A stretch of 64,000 nt of DNA from Rhizosaccharibacter radicis (GCA_024508355.1 JAMZEJ010000002.1:124001-188000); one strand, 5' to 3'. Positions 1 to 9,519 are shown, numbered from the stretch's first letter. Numbers and translations: made by a program. The notes: a model not told the origin generated them from the sequence alone.

Positions 1-422
1 CCATAAACGGCCGCCATGGAACGCTTCGGCAGCACCAGCTCCCAGCCCGGGGTGAAGCGCCACGGCGTGGCGAGGTAGTCGGTGCCGGCCGCGATCACCG
101 AGGTGGCCACTGCCAGCCGGACCGCCTCCCCCCGTCCCGGCCGCGCCGCGCCGCGGTTGAGCCATTCGAACAGCAGGGCCCAGAAGATCGTGGCGGCATG
201 GTGGGTCAGCAGGCCGGTGCCGGTGTGACGCAGGTCGACACGCGCCACGTCGCCCGCATCCTGCCCGTTGAGCCAGTGACTGGTCGCGTTGAGCGGCTGG
301 ACCGGATGCAGGCCTTGTCGCCGGGCGGCGATCGCCAACGCCACCACGGAGGTGACGCACGCCACCGTCCCGCTCCGGATCGCCCGGGAAACGATCCGGC
401 TGCCGATGATCGGTTGCGACAT
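1..422 (-). CDS. Conserved hypothetical membrane protein, 3' end outside the window
   Basis: A minus-strand reading frame starts at the ATG at 422 (MSQPIIGSRIV) and runs open off the left edge, giving about 140 residues. It shows two or three hydrophobic segments, an Asn-Ala-Thr-Ser-His motif near residue 49, and a later stretch TDYLATPWRFTPGWE. The order of an N-terminal helix, an Asn-Ala-Thr-Ser-His motif, a helix and a Thr-Pro-Gly-Trp-Glu motif fits a family of small inner-membrane proteins of unknown function seen in proteobacteria. It lies 164 bp downstream of the alcohol dehydrogenase on the same strand. No function can be given. The family recall is from memory. Confidence 0.55.
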   Translation of the reverse strand, partial: MSQPIIGSRIVSRAIRSGTVACVTSVVALAIAARRQGLHPVQPLNATSHWLNGQDAGDVARVDLRHTGTGLLTHHAATIFWALLFEWLNRGAARPGRGEAVRLAVATSVIAAGTDYLATPWRFTPGWELVLPKRSMAAVY

Positions 423-586
423 GCGGGAACCTCGGCGGCTGGGGGCGCGGGCGCGGCCGGTCCGGGAATCCGGCGCGGCGAGGCACAACCGGAGAACCGG
501 ATGAAGGTTTCCGCCCCGATCGTCTGCCGGCCGCGGCGTGCGGACGAGGATGTCCGCGCTCGCCGGGGACGTCCGGCGTCGGCGGA

Positions 587-1612
587 TCAGGCGTCGGGCG
601 GGATCATCACCGACTTGATGCCGCCCCGCCCGTGGGCATGGGCGAGAGCCTTCTCCCAATCCCCGAGAGCGAACTCGTCGGTCACGAGTTCGTCGACCTT
701 GACGTCGCCGCCTTCGAGATAGGCGAGCGCGCGGCCGAAATCGTTGATCTCGGCGAACGAGCCCTTGATGGTGATCTCGTTGCGGAAGACATGCAGCGGG
801 TCGATCGCGAACGAGGTGTTCTCCGGATACACTCCGTACACCAGCAGGGTGCCCCCGCGCCGCACCTGGTGCAGGGCTTCCGCACACATGGCCGACACGC
901 CGGTCGCTTCCACCACGTAGTCGAAGCCGTTGGCACTGATGTCGCGAAGTGCCGCACGATGGCGCCGCGGATCGGCGCGGTCCACCTCCACCACGCGGTC
1001 GGCGGACAGCCGCTCGGCCAGCGCGAGCTTGGGACCCCGGGGGGCTGCGACCGTGAGACGCGCGGCGCCGTTGCGTTTGAGCAGTTGCGCCAGCACCTGG
1101 CCGGTCGGTCCGGCTCCGAAGATCAGCACGTCCGATCCGGGCCGCCTCGCGAGCACGTCGAGGCCGTGCACGGCGCAGGATGTCGGCTCAACCATCACCG
1201 CCTCGCGCCAGGACAGCGAGGAAAGCGCATAGACCTCGCGCCCCTTGATGCGCAGATACTCGGCGAAGCCGCCATCGAGCTGGATGCCGTAGGCGATGAA
1301 GTTCTCGCAGCGCAGCGTGTCGCCGCGGCGGCAGAAGAAACAGTGCCCGCAGGCGCGGGTGCAGTTGGCGACGACCCGCTGCCCGACCTGCCAGTTCCCG
1401 GCGCCCGGCCCGGCGGCGGCGATCTCGCCCGCGAACTCGTGGCCGGGGATCAGCGGAAAGCGCGGCGCGAACTCGCCCTCGTGGATATGCAGGTCCGTGC
1501 CGCATACCCCGCAGGCCCGGATGCGGATCAGGACCTCGTCGTCGTCGATCCGCGGCTCGGGAACGTCGGCGTAGCGGAAGGACCGCGGCGCGTCGTAGAG
1601 GATCGCCTTCAC
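587..1612 (-). CDS. Zinc-dependent medium-chain alcohol/polyol dehydrogenase
   Basis: A medium-chain dehydrogenase of 341 residues that should oxidise an alcohol or sugar alcohol with NAD(P). Visible catalytic zinc ligands are Cys37 (GVCGTD) and His58-Glu59 (PGHEF). Four structural zinc cysteines stand at 88, 91, 94 and 102 in a CxxCxxCx7C pattern. The Rossmann motif FGAGPTGQ follows near residue 165. The GTG at 1612 is preferred because it overlaps the stop of the upstream gene as GTGA and follows a purine-rich AGGAAGGAA site. Translational coupling to a sugar-binding protein suggests a polyol or sugar substrate, as for sorbitol or xylitol dehydrogenases. That substrate is inference. Confidence 0.85.
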   Translation of the reverse strand: MKAILYDAPRSFRYADVPEPRIDDDEVLIRIRACGVCGTDLHIHEGEFAPRFPLIPGHEFAGEIAAAGPGAGNWQVGQRVVANCTRACGHCFFCRRGDTLRCENFIAYGIQLDGGFAEYLRIKGREVYALSSLSWREAVMVEPTSCAVHGLDVLARRPGSDVLIFGAGPTGQVLAQLLKRNGAARLTVAAPRGPKLALAERLSADRVVEVDRADPRRHRAALRDISANGFDYVVEATGVSAMCAEALHQVRRGGTLLVYGVYPENTSFAIDPLHVFRNEITIKGSFAEINDFGRALAYLEGGDVKVDELVTDEFALGDWEKALAHAHGRGGIKSVMIPPDA

Positions 1613-2586
1613 GGGGATGTTCCTTCCTGCTCGATGATGGACGGATCCGTCTTCCACGGCACGTAGGTGGCGGCGTTCTCGGAGGTGACGAGCGTGGGCT
1701 CGATCAGCACCACGGGCGACGGCGGCTTCCGGCCGTGCACGATGCCGACACCGAGCGCGTATGCCTTGGCCGCCATGCCGTACGGGTCCTGCGCGGCCGA
1801 CGCCCTGATCAGGGCGCCCGGCGCCCGGAGCGCCTTGGCGACATCGGGCGAACCATCCACCGAGGTGATGAAGAACTCGTCGCGGTGCAGCTGCCGGGCC
1901 GCCAGCTCCATGCCGATGGCGGTGGGATCGTTGATCGCGAAGATCGCGTCGATCTTCGGGAACCTGGTCAGCAGTCCGGTGCCTTTCGCGAGGCCGCCCT
2001 CGCGGGACGCCGAGGCGTTCTGGTCGGAGGAAACGATGTCGATGCCGGGATGCGCCGACAGCACCTTCCGGCAGCCGGCCACGCGATCGACGATGGCGGA
2101 GATCGGCGGCCCGTTGAGGATCACCACCTTCCCCTTTCCGCCGGGCAGGTGATCGACGATGTACTGGCAGGCCTCCGCGCCCGCCTTCACGTTGTCGGTC
2201 ATCACCGTGACGTCCGCACCCTGGGCGGCGACGTCGAACCCGACCACGGTGATGCCGGCACGCCGGGCCTTCGCGACCGCGGGCGCGATCGCCACCGGGT
2301 CCACGGCGTTGAGCATGATGATGCGCGCGCCGAAGGAGATGAAGTTCTCGATCTGCCCGAACTGCTTGCCGAGATCATAGTCGGCGGACGCCACGCTGAT
2401 GGCGGCGCGGGGCGTCAGCCTGGCCACCGCGTCCGCGATCCCCTTGTTGGTGACCGCGTAATAAGGATTGCCGAGCGAGCCGACGGTGACGCCGACCTTC
2501 ATCTCGGCCGCCAGCGCCGGAACGCCCGCAGCGCCCCAGATCAACGCCGCGGCGATCGCCCCGACGAGACGGCTTCGTGTGCTCAC
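1609..2586 (-). CDS. Periplasmic sugar-binding protein (RbsB-like, CUT2 type)
   Basis: The product (325 residues) has a Sec signal peptide (STRSRLVGAIAAALIWGAAG, cleaved near ALA-AE) and the type I periplasmic binding fold of ribose/xylose-type proteins: KVGVTVGSLGNPYY at the start, a DNVKAGAEACQYI motif and an AINDPTAIG motif. It should deliver a sugar or polyol to an ABC permease in the inner membrane. The GTG start at 2586 was chosen because it begins the signal peptide and follows GGGGAAAC; the frame is open further upstream but that part is not signal-like. No ATPase or permease gene is adjacent, which is unusual for this family. Confidence 0.85.
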   Translation of the reverse strand: MSTRSRLVGAIAAALIWGAAGVPALAAEMKVGVTVGSLGNPYYAVTNKGIADAVARLTPRAAISVASADYDLGKQFGQIENFISFGARIIMLNAVDPVAIAPAVAKARRAGITVVGFDVAAQGADVTVMTDNVKAGAEACQYIVDHLPGGKGKVVILNGPPISAIVDRVAGCRKVLSAHPGIDIVSSDQNASASREGGLAKGTGLLTRFPKIDAIFAINDPTAIGMELAARQLHRDEFFITSVDGSPDVAKALRAPGALIRASAAQDPYGMAAKAYALGVGIVHGRKPPSPVVLIEPTLVTSENAATYVPWKTDPSIIEQEGTSP

Positions 2587-2925
2587 ACCCGTTTCCCCGT
2601 TTCTTCTTCGTGCGCTGGATTCCTGACCGATCGCCACAGACGGCCCGTCTCGGGGCCCGGCGGTGAGGAACGGTCCGACTGCGCCACTATTGTGAAGAAG
2701 CTGCTCTTTGTTGAAGATCATCTAGGAACCGTCGCCGACCAATGTCAACGACGGCGCTTCCGATGGCGTCGAACAAAATGTGGGTGCGGAGGTAGCGAGG
2801 GCGACGAAGCCAAACCGGAGGAGCGAACGCGGGCCGCCTCGGTCGATGGCAAGGAGAAGCACGGCCAGGGCGGCCGCCCGCGACCGGTGGGTGGAGCCGG
2901 CCGCGGGGATCGTGGACGGAATGCG
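2587..2925. other. Intergenic region, 339 bp
   Basis: This stretch separates the binding-protein operon from the end of the TonB-dependent receptor, both on the minus strand. It should hold the promoter of the binding-protein/dehydrogenase pair. A short less GC-rich patch around 2690-2770 is the likeliest place, but no convincing -35/-10 pair was found and no coding region is supported. Confidence 0.5.
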
Positions 2926-5412
2926 CTACAGCGTCACGTTGAGGCGCAGATAGTAGAAGCCGCCATTGATGCCGATCTGCGACGTGCTGGTGTAGTAGCG
3001 CGGCACGCCGAGATAGCGGTTGGCGTAGGGCACGCTGGACGGCACCGCGTTGAAGGCGTTGTCGGCGCCGAGCGCGATGTGCAGCGCGTCGCTGATCCGG
3101 TAGCCGAGCTCCAGATCCGTCAGGAAGCGCGGCTGGTTGATCATCTGGTTGAAGCGCGTGGACGACACCGTGCTCTGGTTGAGATTATAGTAGGCGGTGA
3201 GCTCGTTCACCGTCTGCCCGACGCGGCGCTCGTGGAAGGCGAAGTCCCACCGCCCGTTGCTCCACCGGCCGCCCGCCACCAGCTTGGAGCGCGGATAGGC
3301 GCTGGTGAGATAGGCGACGTTCTGCGCCGACAGGAACGGCAGCCCCCGCGAATCCGTGCCCGCATGCGTCAGCCGCGTGCGGTTGATGTTCAGCGCCGCG
3401 TCCCAGTCGATGCGGCCGTACTGCCCGAGACGGGTGAGATAGGTCGCGGTGACGTCGAGGCCCTGGGTGCGGGTGCTGGCCACGTTGGCGAAGTAGCGCG
3501 CCGCCACGCCCGTCGGGTTGCTGAGCGCGCCGGCCGGCAGGATCAGCCCCGCCTCGCCCAGCGCGGTGATGGCGGCGGCGCCGTTGTACTGGCCGCCCTG
3601 GGTGATGATGTCGCGAAGGTTGATCTGGTACACGTCCACCGCGACATGCAGGCGGTCGATGGGCTCGGCGGTGAAACCGCCGGTGACGGTGGTGGAACGC
3701 TCCGGCTTCAGCGGTGACGCGCCGATCGAACGGGCGGCAGCGGAGTTGGTCGGCAGGATGCCGCTCGCCGCGGAGGGCGACACATTCAGGTTGGAATAAT
3801 GCTCCTGCGCCAGCGTCGGCGCGTGGAAGCCGTTGGAGATGGTGGCGCGCAGCGCGAAACGGCGGGAAAAGTCGTAGCGCGTCGAGACCTTGCCGGTCTC
3901 GGTATCGCCCGCGTCGGTGTAGTGCTCGAACCGTCCGGCGAGATCGACCTGCCAGTGCGGGACGATCTGCGTCGAGAGATCGATGTAGCCGGCATAGACG
4001 TTGCGGGAATAATTGCCGGCCAGCGCGGGCAGCAGGCCCGGGAGCGCCTGTGCGCCGCCCGACAGGTAGGCGTTCGGCTCGCCCGCGCCGAGCCCGTAGG
4101 TCTCGTAGCGCTGCTCGGCGCCGAAGGCGATGTTGAGCGGCGCCGGCAGCACCGGCAGCGTCACCGCGCGCGACAGATCCAGGTTGTTGGTCCACTGCCC
4201 CGCGTCATAGTCGGCGACGTGGAAATCGGTCTGACGCAGGCCGCCCGACGCGAACAGCGCGGTGTTGGCCGAGTTGATCACGCCGATGGTGTCGTAGTCG
4301 TGGCCGTAGGTGGTGGATGCGTCCCACCGGAAGCCGAACAGATCGTCGCCCTTCAGCCCGGCGGTGATCGCCCAGTCGTTCTCGACGAGCGTTTCCAGCG
4401 GCGAATACCCGTACGGATAGATCGCCGGCAGCGAGTTGGGCAGACGGTAGTTCTGGTAGCTCTGGCCGTATTTGTGTCCGTAGGTGGCGAAGCCGTACGC
4501 CTGCACCCGCTCGGTGATGTCGTAGCCGGCGTTGGCGCTGAACACCTCGCGCGTGTTCTCCGGCGTGCCCAGGAGCTTGTTGAGATCGCCGTTGAGGTTC
4601 GGGTCGCTCACGCGGCTGTCGGGCGCGCCGCGATTGGTCGGGTCCTGATGCCGGACCTCTCCCGACAGGTGCAGGAAGCCGTTCGCCCCCAGTGCGACGC
4701 CCTTGTCGCCGGACACGTCCTGGGTGAAGCCGTCGCCCTTGTAGAACGCACCGGTGATGGACTGGATGTTGGCGTCGCTCGGACCCTGCTTGAGGATGAT
4801 GTTGACGACGCCCGCCACCGCGTCCGAGCCGTACTGGGCGGACGCGCCGTCGCGCAGCACTTCCACATGATCCACCGCCGAGATCGGGATCAGATCGATG
4901 TCGGCCGGTGTCGAGCCCTGCTGGGGGCCGGCGTTGGAATAAAGGTTGGCGGTGCCGTGCCGGCGTTTTCCGTTCACCAGCACCAGCGTCTCGTTGGGGC
5001 TCAGTCCGCGCAGGCTGAAGGAATCGGTCAGGGCGCCGGTATCGAAGCCGAAGGTCGGCACGGTCAGCGACGGAAGCAGCTGCGTCAGCGCGTCGCGCAG
5101 GTCGGGCTGCCCGGTTTCGCGCAGCTGGCGCGACGTCACGATATCCACCGGCGCCAGGCTGGTGCGCGCCTTCTTGGCGAACTCGCGGGTACCGGTGACG
5201 ATGATCGCCTCCCCGGCATCCGCGGAAGCACCCGGCGCGGAACGCGAGGCCGCGCTCGTGCCGGCGATGGAGGTGCCCGCGGCGGAACCGCCGGGCAACG
5301 GTCCCTGGTCGGTCGCGGCCGAGGTGGTGGCGGCGGCGGCCGGACGGACACCCGCCGGAGCCAGGAACGGCAGGATCGTGGCCGTGGCCAGCAACCGGGA
5401 GCGAAGGGTCAT
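2926..5412 (-). CDS. TonB-dependent outer-membrane receptor
   Basis: An 828-residue outer-membrane receptor that should import a bound ligand using TonB energy. It has a signal peptide (MTLRSRLLATATILPFLAPA), a low-complexity linker, a TonB-box-like IIVTGTR, a plug domain with LVNGKRRH and VEVLRDGASAQYGSDAVAG, and a long beta-barrel that ends in RLNVTL. The ATG at 5412 is chosen because the signal peptide begins there; an ATG at 5433 adds only a non-hydrophobic lead. The VNGKRRH plug type is common in alphaproteobacterial receptors of unknown ligand. Carbohydrate or siderophore are both possible; the nearby sugar-binding protein makes a sugar slightly more likely. Confidence 0.9.
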   Translation of the reverse strand: MTLRSRLLATATILPFLAPAGVRPAAAATTSAATDQGPLPGGSAAGTSIAGTSAASRSAPGASADAGEAIIVTGTREFAKKARTSLAPVDIVTSRQLRETGQPDLRDALTQLLPSLTVPTFGFDTGALTDSFSLRGLSPNETLVLVNGKRRHGTANLYSNAGPQQGSTPADIDLIPISAVDHVEVLRDGASAQYGSDAVAGVVNIILKQGPSDANIQSITGAFYKGDGFTQDVSGDKGVALGANGFLHLSGEVRHQDPTNRGAPDSRVSDPNLNGDLNKLLGTPENTREVFSANAGYDITERVQAYGFATYGHKYGQSYQNYRLPNSLPAIYPYGYSPLETLVENDWAITAGLKGDDLFGFRWDASTTYGHDYDTIGVINSANTALFASGGLRQTDFHVADYDAGQWTNNLDLSRAVTLPVLPAPLNIAFGAEQRYETYGLGAGEPNAYLSGGAQALPGLLPALAGNYSRNVYAGYIDLSTQIVPHWQVDLAGRFEHYTDAGDTETGKVSTRYDFSRRFALRATISNGFHAPTLAQEHYSNLNVSPSAASGILPTNSAAARSIGASPLKPERSTTVTGGFTAEPIDRLHVAVDVYQINLRDIITQGGQYNGAAAITALGEAGLILPAGALSNPTGVAARYFANVASTRTQGLDVTATYLTRLGQYGRIDWDAALNINRTRLTHAGTDSRGLPFLSAQNVAYLTSAYPRSKLVAGGRWSNGRWDFAFHERRVGQTVNELTAYYNLNQSTVSSTRFNQMINQPRFLTDLELGYRISDALHIALGADNAFNAVPSSVPYANRYLGVPRYYTSTSQIGINGGFYYLRLNVTL

Positions 5413-5471
5413 CGGGTATCCGTGGAAAGCCATCGTCCGGAAGCAGTGCGCCGCCGGATCGATGCGCTCCC

Positions 5472-5500
5472 GTGTTAATTCCACTCCGTCAACTTGTCAA
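5472..5500 (-). promoter_or_regulatory. Candidate sigma-70 promoter of the TonB-dependent receptor
   Basis: On the minus strand a perfect TTGACA (5495-5500) is followed after 17 bp by TAACAC (5472-5477), about 60 bp ahead of the receptor start. The -35 box is ideal and the -10 box weak. The site lies in the divergent space shared with the EamA transporter. Confidence 0.45.
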
Positions 5501-5603
5501 AACCGGAATGAACGCGGAGGGCCGGGTGATATTCGACACCCTAGCGGTCGCGGAAGCGCGGCGGCCGATTATCGTGCGCCCCGCATGGCTGTATGGTGGT
5601 CTC

Positions 5604-6515
5604 ATGCGCCCATCCGCCACCACGGCCCTCGTTCTCGCCATCCTGGTGGCCGTGCTGTCATGGGCCAGCGCCTATCCCGTGGTGCGGATCGCCCTCAGCG
5701 GCCTGGCGCCCGTGCCGCTGGCCGCCGTGCGCTACGCGGTGGCGTCCGTGCTTGCGCTGGGATGGCTGTTCTGGCGGAAAAGGGTGCCGGCGGCGCGCGA
5801 CCTGCCGCGCTTCGCCGCCTGCGGCTTCTTCGGCATCTCGCTCTACAACGTGCTGTTCAACACCGGCGAGCAGACGGTGTCCGCCGGCGCCGCCAGCCTG
5901 CTGATCAGCGCCGCCCCCCTGATGGCGGCGCTGCTGGCGACGCTGCTGCTAGGCGAACGGCTCACGGTCTGGGGCTGGACGGGCTCGCTGGTGAGCTTCG
6001 GAGGCGTGTCGCTGATCGCCGGAGGGCAGTCGGGCGGCCTGTCCTTCGGATCGGGCGCCAGCATCATCCTCGGCGCCGCGCTGTCGGCCGCGATCTTCAC
6101 CACGCTGCAGAAGCCGCTGATCGTCCGCTACGGCGCGCTGGACGCCACCGCGGTGATCCTGCTGATGGGCGACCTGTTCCTGCTGCCGGCCCTGCCCGCC
6201 GGGCTGCGCGAGATGCAGGCGGCATCGCCCACCATCCTCGCGGCGGTGCTGGTGCTGGGCATCTTCCCGGCGGCGATCGGCTATGCCGCGTGGGGCTACG
6301 TGATCGGCCGGATGGGTGCGGCGCGCGCCGTGGGGCTGCTCTACCTGCTGCCGCCGACGACGCTGCTGCTGGCCTTCCTGCTCACCGCCGAGGTGCCGAG
6401 CGCGCGGACCCTGCTGGGCGGCGCGGTGGTGATGACGGGGGTGGTGCTGATGAACACGCTGGGCCGCGCCCGGCCGGCCGCGGCCCCCGTTTCCGCGACC
6501 GCCGCCGGGCGATGA
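5604..6515 (+). CDS. EamA/DMT-superfamily exporter
   Basis: A 303-residue inner-membrane protein with ten predicted hydrophobic segments arranged as two EamA repeats. Examples are the segments around residues 6-24 and 60-80, and the second repeat beginning near GASIILGAALSAAIFTTLQ. Such proteins export amino acids, purines or other metabolites. The ATG at 5604 (MRPSATTALV) starts directly at the first membrane helix. The frame is open further upstream, but that part is not membrane-like. It is divergent from the TonB-dependent receptor with 191 bp between starts. The substrate cannot be told from sequence. Confidence 0.85.
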   Translation: MRPSATTALVLAILVAVLSWASAYPVVRIALSGLAPVPLAAVRYAVASVLALGWLFWRKRVPAARDLPRFAACGFFGISLYNVLFNTGEQTVSAGAASLLISAAPLMAALLATLLLGERLTVWGWTGSLVSFGGVSLIAGGQSGGLSFGSGASIILGAALSAAIFTTLQKPLIVRYGALDATAVILLMGDLFLLPALPAGLREMQAASPTILAAVLVLGIFPAAIGYAAWGYVIGRMGAARAVGLLYLLPPTTLLLAFLLTAEVPSARTLLGGAVVMTGVVLMNTLGRARPAAAPVSATAAGR

Positions 6516-6611
6516 ACGCTTCCGCCGCTTCGAGCCGAACGCGGACCGTTCCGATCGGCGGCGGGACCGGGTAGCGGACGCCTGGCATTCCCCTTCCGCG
6601 CCGCCGGGGGG

Positions 6612-7064
6612 CTACTGTGCCGCGCGCGCCCGGCGGGTCTGGAGGCGAAGCTGGCCGGCATCCAGCACCGGCATCGGTTCGGCGAAGCCCGCCTCCGCGA
6701 GCGCACGGCAGGCCAGCACCGCGAAGCCGTGCTCCGCCGGCACCGCCATCACCAGCCGCCCGTCGGGCCGCAGGGCGCGGGACGCCTGCGCCACGATGCG
6801 CCCCAGGGTACGCAGCGAGGGGTGGGGCACCAGCACGAGATCGGCGGCGAGGTCGCGAACGAAGGCGTCGGGCAGCCGGGCATCGGCGCTCAGGCATTCG
6901 GTGTGCACGAGGGCGCAGAGCGTATCGGCCCCACGCTCGCCGAGCACCAGCACCCGCTGGCCCAGCAGATCACCACCCTCGCCCAGCAGCGCCTCGGTGC
7001 CGCTGCGGCTTTGCAGGATCGCCTGGGCATAGCGGACGCGCCGGGCGCGAAGCGTATCGGACAT
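6612..7064 (-). CDS. Methyltransferase-fold-like small protein
   Basis: A 150-residue protein starting at the ATG at 7064 behind a strong GGGGGAG site. It reads like a shortened Rossmann-type methyltransferase: RVLVLGERGADTLCALV could be the first strand, followed by ADLVLVPHPSLRTLG and SRALRPDGRLVMAVP, the last resembling the post-motif of class I methyltransferases. The glycine-rich SAM loop is poor (GERGAD), so activity is doubtful. It follows no clear operon. It could equally be a non-catalytic relative; function unknown. Confidence 0.6.
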   Translation of the reverse strand: MSDTLRARRVRYAQAILQSRSGTEALLGEGGDLLGQRVLVLGERGADTLCALVHTECLSADARLPDAFVRDLAADLVLVPHPSLRTLGRIVAQASRALRPDGRLVMAVPAEHGFAVLACRALAEAGFAEPMPVLDAGQLRLQTRRARAAQ

Positions 7065-7417
7065 CGGAGAACTCCCCCGGGGTCCATGAGGGGACCGCCG
7101 GCGGAGCGAACCATGCGCCGGCGGCACCTCAAGAACCGATGGGGAAGAAGCGCACGGGTCGTAAAACCGGGATAAAGCTCCGGACCCCGGTGGGACGGCC
7201 GGGGCCGGCCGTTCCGACCCGCCGGCGGAGGACCCCGCAGGCGGGGCGAGAAGGCAGCGACGAAATCTCCCGGCATGACCGGCGCCCCTCCCTGCCGGAG
7301 CGGTTTCAGCCAGGCGCCCACCGCCCCGGGGCGCCGCCACCGCTGGAAGCGGGCGGAGCGCGCAACGGCATTCCCGGCCGCCGGCGCCGCTCCCCACCCG
7401 CGGAGACCACCGGATGC
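7065..7417. other. Intergenic region, 353 bp
   Basis: Very GC-rich stretch between two minus-strand genes. Several short frames exist in it but none has a ribosome site or convincing composition. No terminator with a T-run was seen. Confidence 0.45.
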
Positions 7418-8077
7418 TCAGCCGGGAACGGCCCCGGCGAGACGGGGCAGGAACTGGCGGAAACAGCGCTCGATGGTATCCACCGTGATCTGCGTTTGCA
7501 GTTCAACCTCGTAGTTCATGCGGTCGCCGACCGAGTAGGCGCGCAGGCTGGTCTGGCGGATGGTTTCCGGGATCAGGTTGATCCAGGCCAGCCCCTCGGC
7601 CTCGTTGAACGACGCCACCGTCAGGCTGGCGCCGTTGAGCGCCAGGAACCCGCGCACGAAGACGTAGCGGCGATGCTCGGCGGGGATCCTGACTTCCAGG
7701 AACCGTTCCGCGCCGTCGAGCTGCATCGACGTGATCTCGGCGGTCCCGCTTACATGGCCGGTGACCACATGGCCGCCATTCTCGGCCCCCGCGCGCATGG
7801 AGCGCTCCACGTTCACCCGGTCGCCCACGTCGCGCTCGCCCATGGTGGTGATGCGCGCGGTGCCGGGCGAGACGTCGAAACAAACATCCAGCCCCCCGTC
7901 CCCAGGCGCTTCCCGCCATTCGGTCACGGTCATGCAGACGCCCTCGATCGCGACGCTGGCGCCCACCTGGAGATCCTGGGTCATCGTCGCCGGAAAGCGC
8001 ACGGCGAGGCGGGTATGTCCTTCCAGCGGCGTCCGCTCCACCACCGGCAGCACCGCCTGCACGATCCCCGTGAACAT
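7418..8077 (-). CDS. ribE: Riboflavin synthase alpha chain
   Basis: This 219-residue protein makes riboflavin from two molecules of 6,7-dimethyl-8-ribityllumazine. It starts with the hallmark MFTGIVQAV at the ATG at 8077, behind GGGGAGGGG. The two lumazine-binding repeats are visible: the first contains VAIEGVCMTVTE, the second contains NGGHVVTGHVSG and LALNGASLTVASFNE, followed by INLIPETIRQT. Length is normal for the family. Neighbours are not riboflavin genes. The 90 bp ahead of it is too short for a full FMN riboswitch. Confidence 0.95.
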   Translation of the reverse strand: MFTGIVQAVLPVVERTPLEGHTRLAVRFPATMTQDLQVGASVAIEGVCMTVTEWREAPGDGGLDVCFDVSPGTARITTMGERDVGDRVNVERSMRAGAENGGHVVTGHVSGTAEITSMQLDGAERFLEVRIPAEHRRYVFVRGFLALNGASLTVASFNEAEGLAWINLIPETIRQTSLRAYSVGDRMNYEVELQTQITVDTIERCFRQFLPRLAGAVPG

Positions 8078-8167
8078 GGAAGCCCCTCCCCTCGCGGCCA
8101 CGGCCATCGCGCGTCCGTGCCGGGCTGATATACGCCGCCGGCGGAGCATCGGAAGGGGGCGCGCTCG

Positions 8168-9139
8168 TCAGGCGCTTCCCGTCGCGTCCGCCGCGTGGTC
8201 GGCCAGACGGGACGCTTCCGCCCGGCGGTGCGCGTCCGGGTCCTGCGCTTCCACGAAGATGCGCCGCGCTTCCGGATGGGCCTCGCGGATGCGGCGCTCG
8301 ATGCGCGAGGTCGCCGCTTCCACCGCCCCCGCCGGCACCAGATCGTCCAGATCGAGGCTGAGCGCCACCAGCACCTCCCGCGGCCCGAAATGCATGGTCA
8401 GCACCTCGTTCACCCGGCGCACGATCGGTTCGGCGTCCACGATGCGGCGGATGGTGTCCTGCATCTCGCGCGAGGCCCCTTCCCCGGTCAGCAACGACTG
8501 GCTTTCGAAGGCCAGGATCGCCCCGGTGGCGCCCAGGATCAGCCCGATCAGCACGGACGCGACGCCGTCCAGCACCGGCATGCCGAGCAGCTGCGACAAC
8601 GACACGCCCGCGAGCGCCGCCAGCAGCCCCAGCATCGCCGCCGTGTCCTCGAACAACACGATGAAGGACAGCGGGTCCTTGCTGTGGCGGATGCTCTCGA
8701 TCCAGCCGCGGCCGCCCTTGTGGCGGCGGAACTCCCTGAGCGCCACCAGCCATACCGCGCCCTCGAACACCAGGCTGAGCGCCAGCACGACGTAGTTGAC
8801 GACCGGGGCGTCCACCGGATGCGGATGGCGGATCTTGTCGATGCCCTCGATCACCGACACGCCCGCGCCGATCCCGAAGATCAGCAGCGCCACGATGAAG
8901 GTCCAGAAATACAGCGACAGCCCGTAGCCGAACGGGTGCGACGGGTCGGCCGGACGGGCCGCCTGCCGCAAGCCCCAGAGCAGCAGCAGCTGGTTGCCGC
9001 AATCCACCACCGAATGGATCGCCTCGCTGCCCATCGCCGCGGAGCCGGTGAAGAGCGCCGCCGCGAACTTGCTGGCCGCGATCAACGCGTTGCCCCCCAG
9101 CGCCGCGTAGATCACCAGCCGGGACGAGGAACGTGCCAT
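8168..9139 (-). CDS. Cation diffusion facilitator (CDF) family exporter
   Basis: A 323-residue inner-membrane protein with about six membrane helices that should export a divalent metal (zinc, iron, manganese or cobalt) against protons. The metal-site helices are visible as AMGSEAIHSVVDCGNQ (helix II, His-x3-Asp) and IVLFEDTAAMLG (helix V, Glu-Asp). DPSHPFGYG is the conserved loop. A C-terminal cytoplasmic ferredoxin-like domain begins near IRRIVDAEP. The HxxxD/ED pattern does not settle the metal. The ATG at 9139 gives MARSSSRLVIYAALG, the expected N-terminus. Confidence 0.9.
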   Translation of the reverse strand: MARSSSRLVIYAALGGNALIAASKFAAALFTGSAAMGSEAIHSVVDCGNQLLLLWGLRQAARPADPSHPFGYGLSLYFWTFIVALLIFGIGAGVSVIEGIDKIRHPHPVDAPVVNYVVLALSLVFEGAVWLVALREFRRHKGGRGWIESIRHSKDPLSFIVLFEDTAAMLGLLAALAGVSLSQLLGMPVLDGVASVLIGLILGATGAILAFESQSLLTGEGASREMQDTIRRIVDAEPIVRRVNEVLTMHFGPREVLVALSLDLDDLVPAGAVEAATSRIERRIREAHPEARRIFVEAQDPDAHRRAEASRLADHAADATGSA

Positions 9140-9519
9140 CGCCCGACACCAAAGCCCATCGCGCCGCACGGTGGCAACCGCGACGGCCTGCAGGCCACGG
9201 TGATCGCCGCTGCCGCTCCGGGGCGCGAACAGGGGGCGATGTCACGGCCGTCGCACCCGCCGGACGGGCGTGGGGACTCGACGCGCCCGACATCGCGTCG
9301 CGCGCCCCCTGGGCGGCGGGACGCGGCGAGTCCGCTTCACCGCCGATGAGCCGGATCGGCTGCTGGACGCGCTGCGCCGCCGGATGGAGGGCGCGGCGAG
9401 GGACTGAAACGGGCTGGGGCCGGGATTCAGCGATTCTTCAGGAACAGGGGGCAGGATAGTCCCGTGGTGCCGCCGCGGAACGGGCGTTCGGCGCCGTTCT
9501 CGCATCGGGTGCAGCCGCC
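9140..9519. other. Intergenic region, 380 bp
   Basis: This lies between the divergently read CDF exporter and the Ala/Pro-rich protein. A 45-codon frame at 9270-9407 (+) has plausible composition (RRVRFTADEPDRLLDALRRR) but no ribosome site and was not called. No other feature seen. Confidence 0.4.

Noticed and set aside
7978..8170. An FMN riboswitch ahead of riboflavin synthase
   Set aside because: Only 90 bases lie between the neighbouring gene and the start, and no matching conserved elements were seen.
9270..9407. A 45-codon plus-strand frame with fairly ordered translation
   Set aside because: GTG start without a ribosome site and no recognised family; too weak to call.
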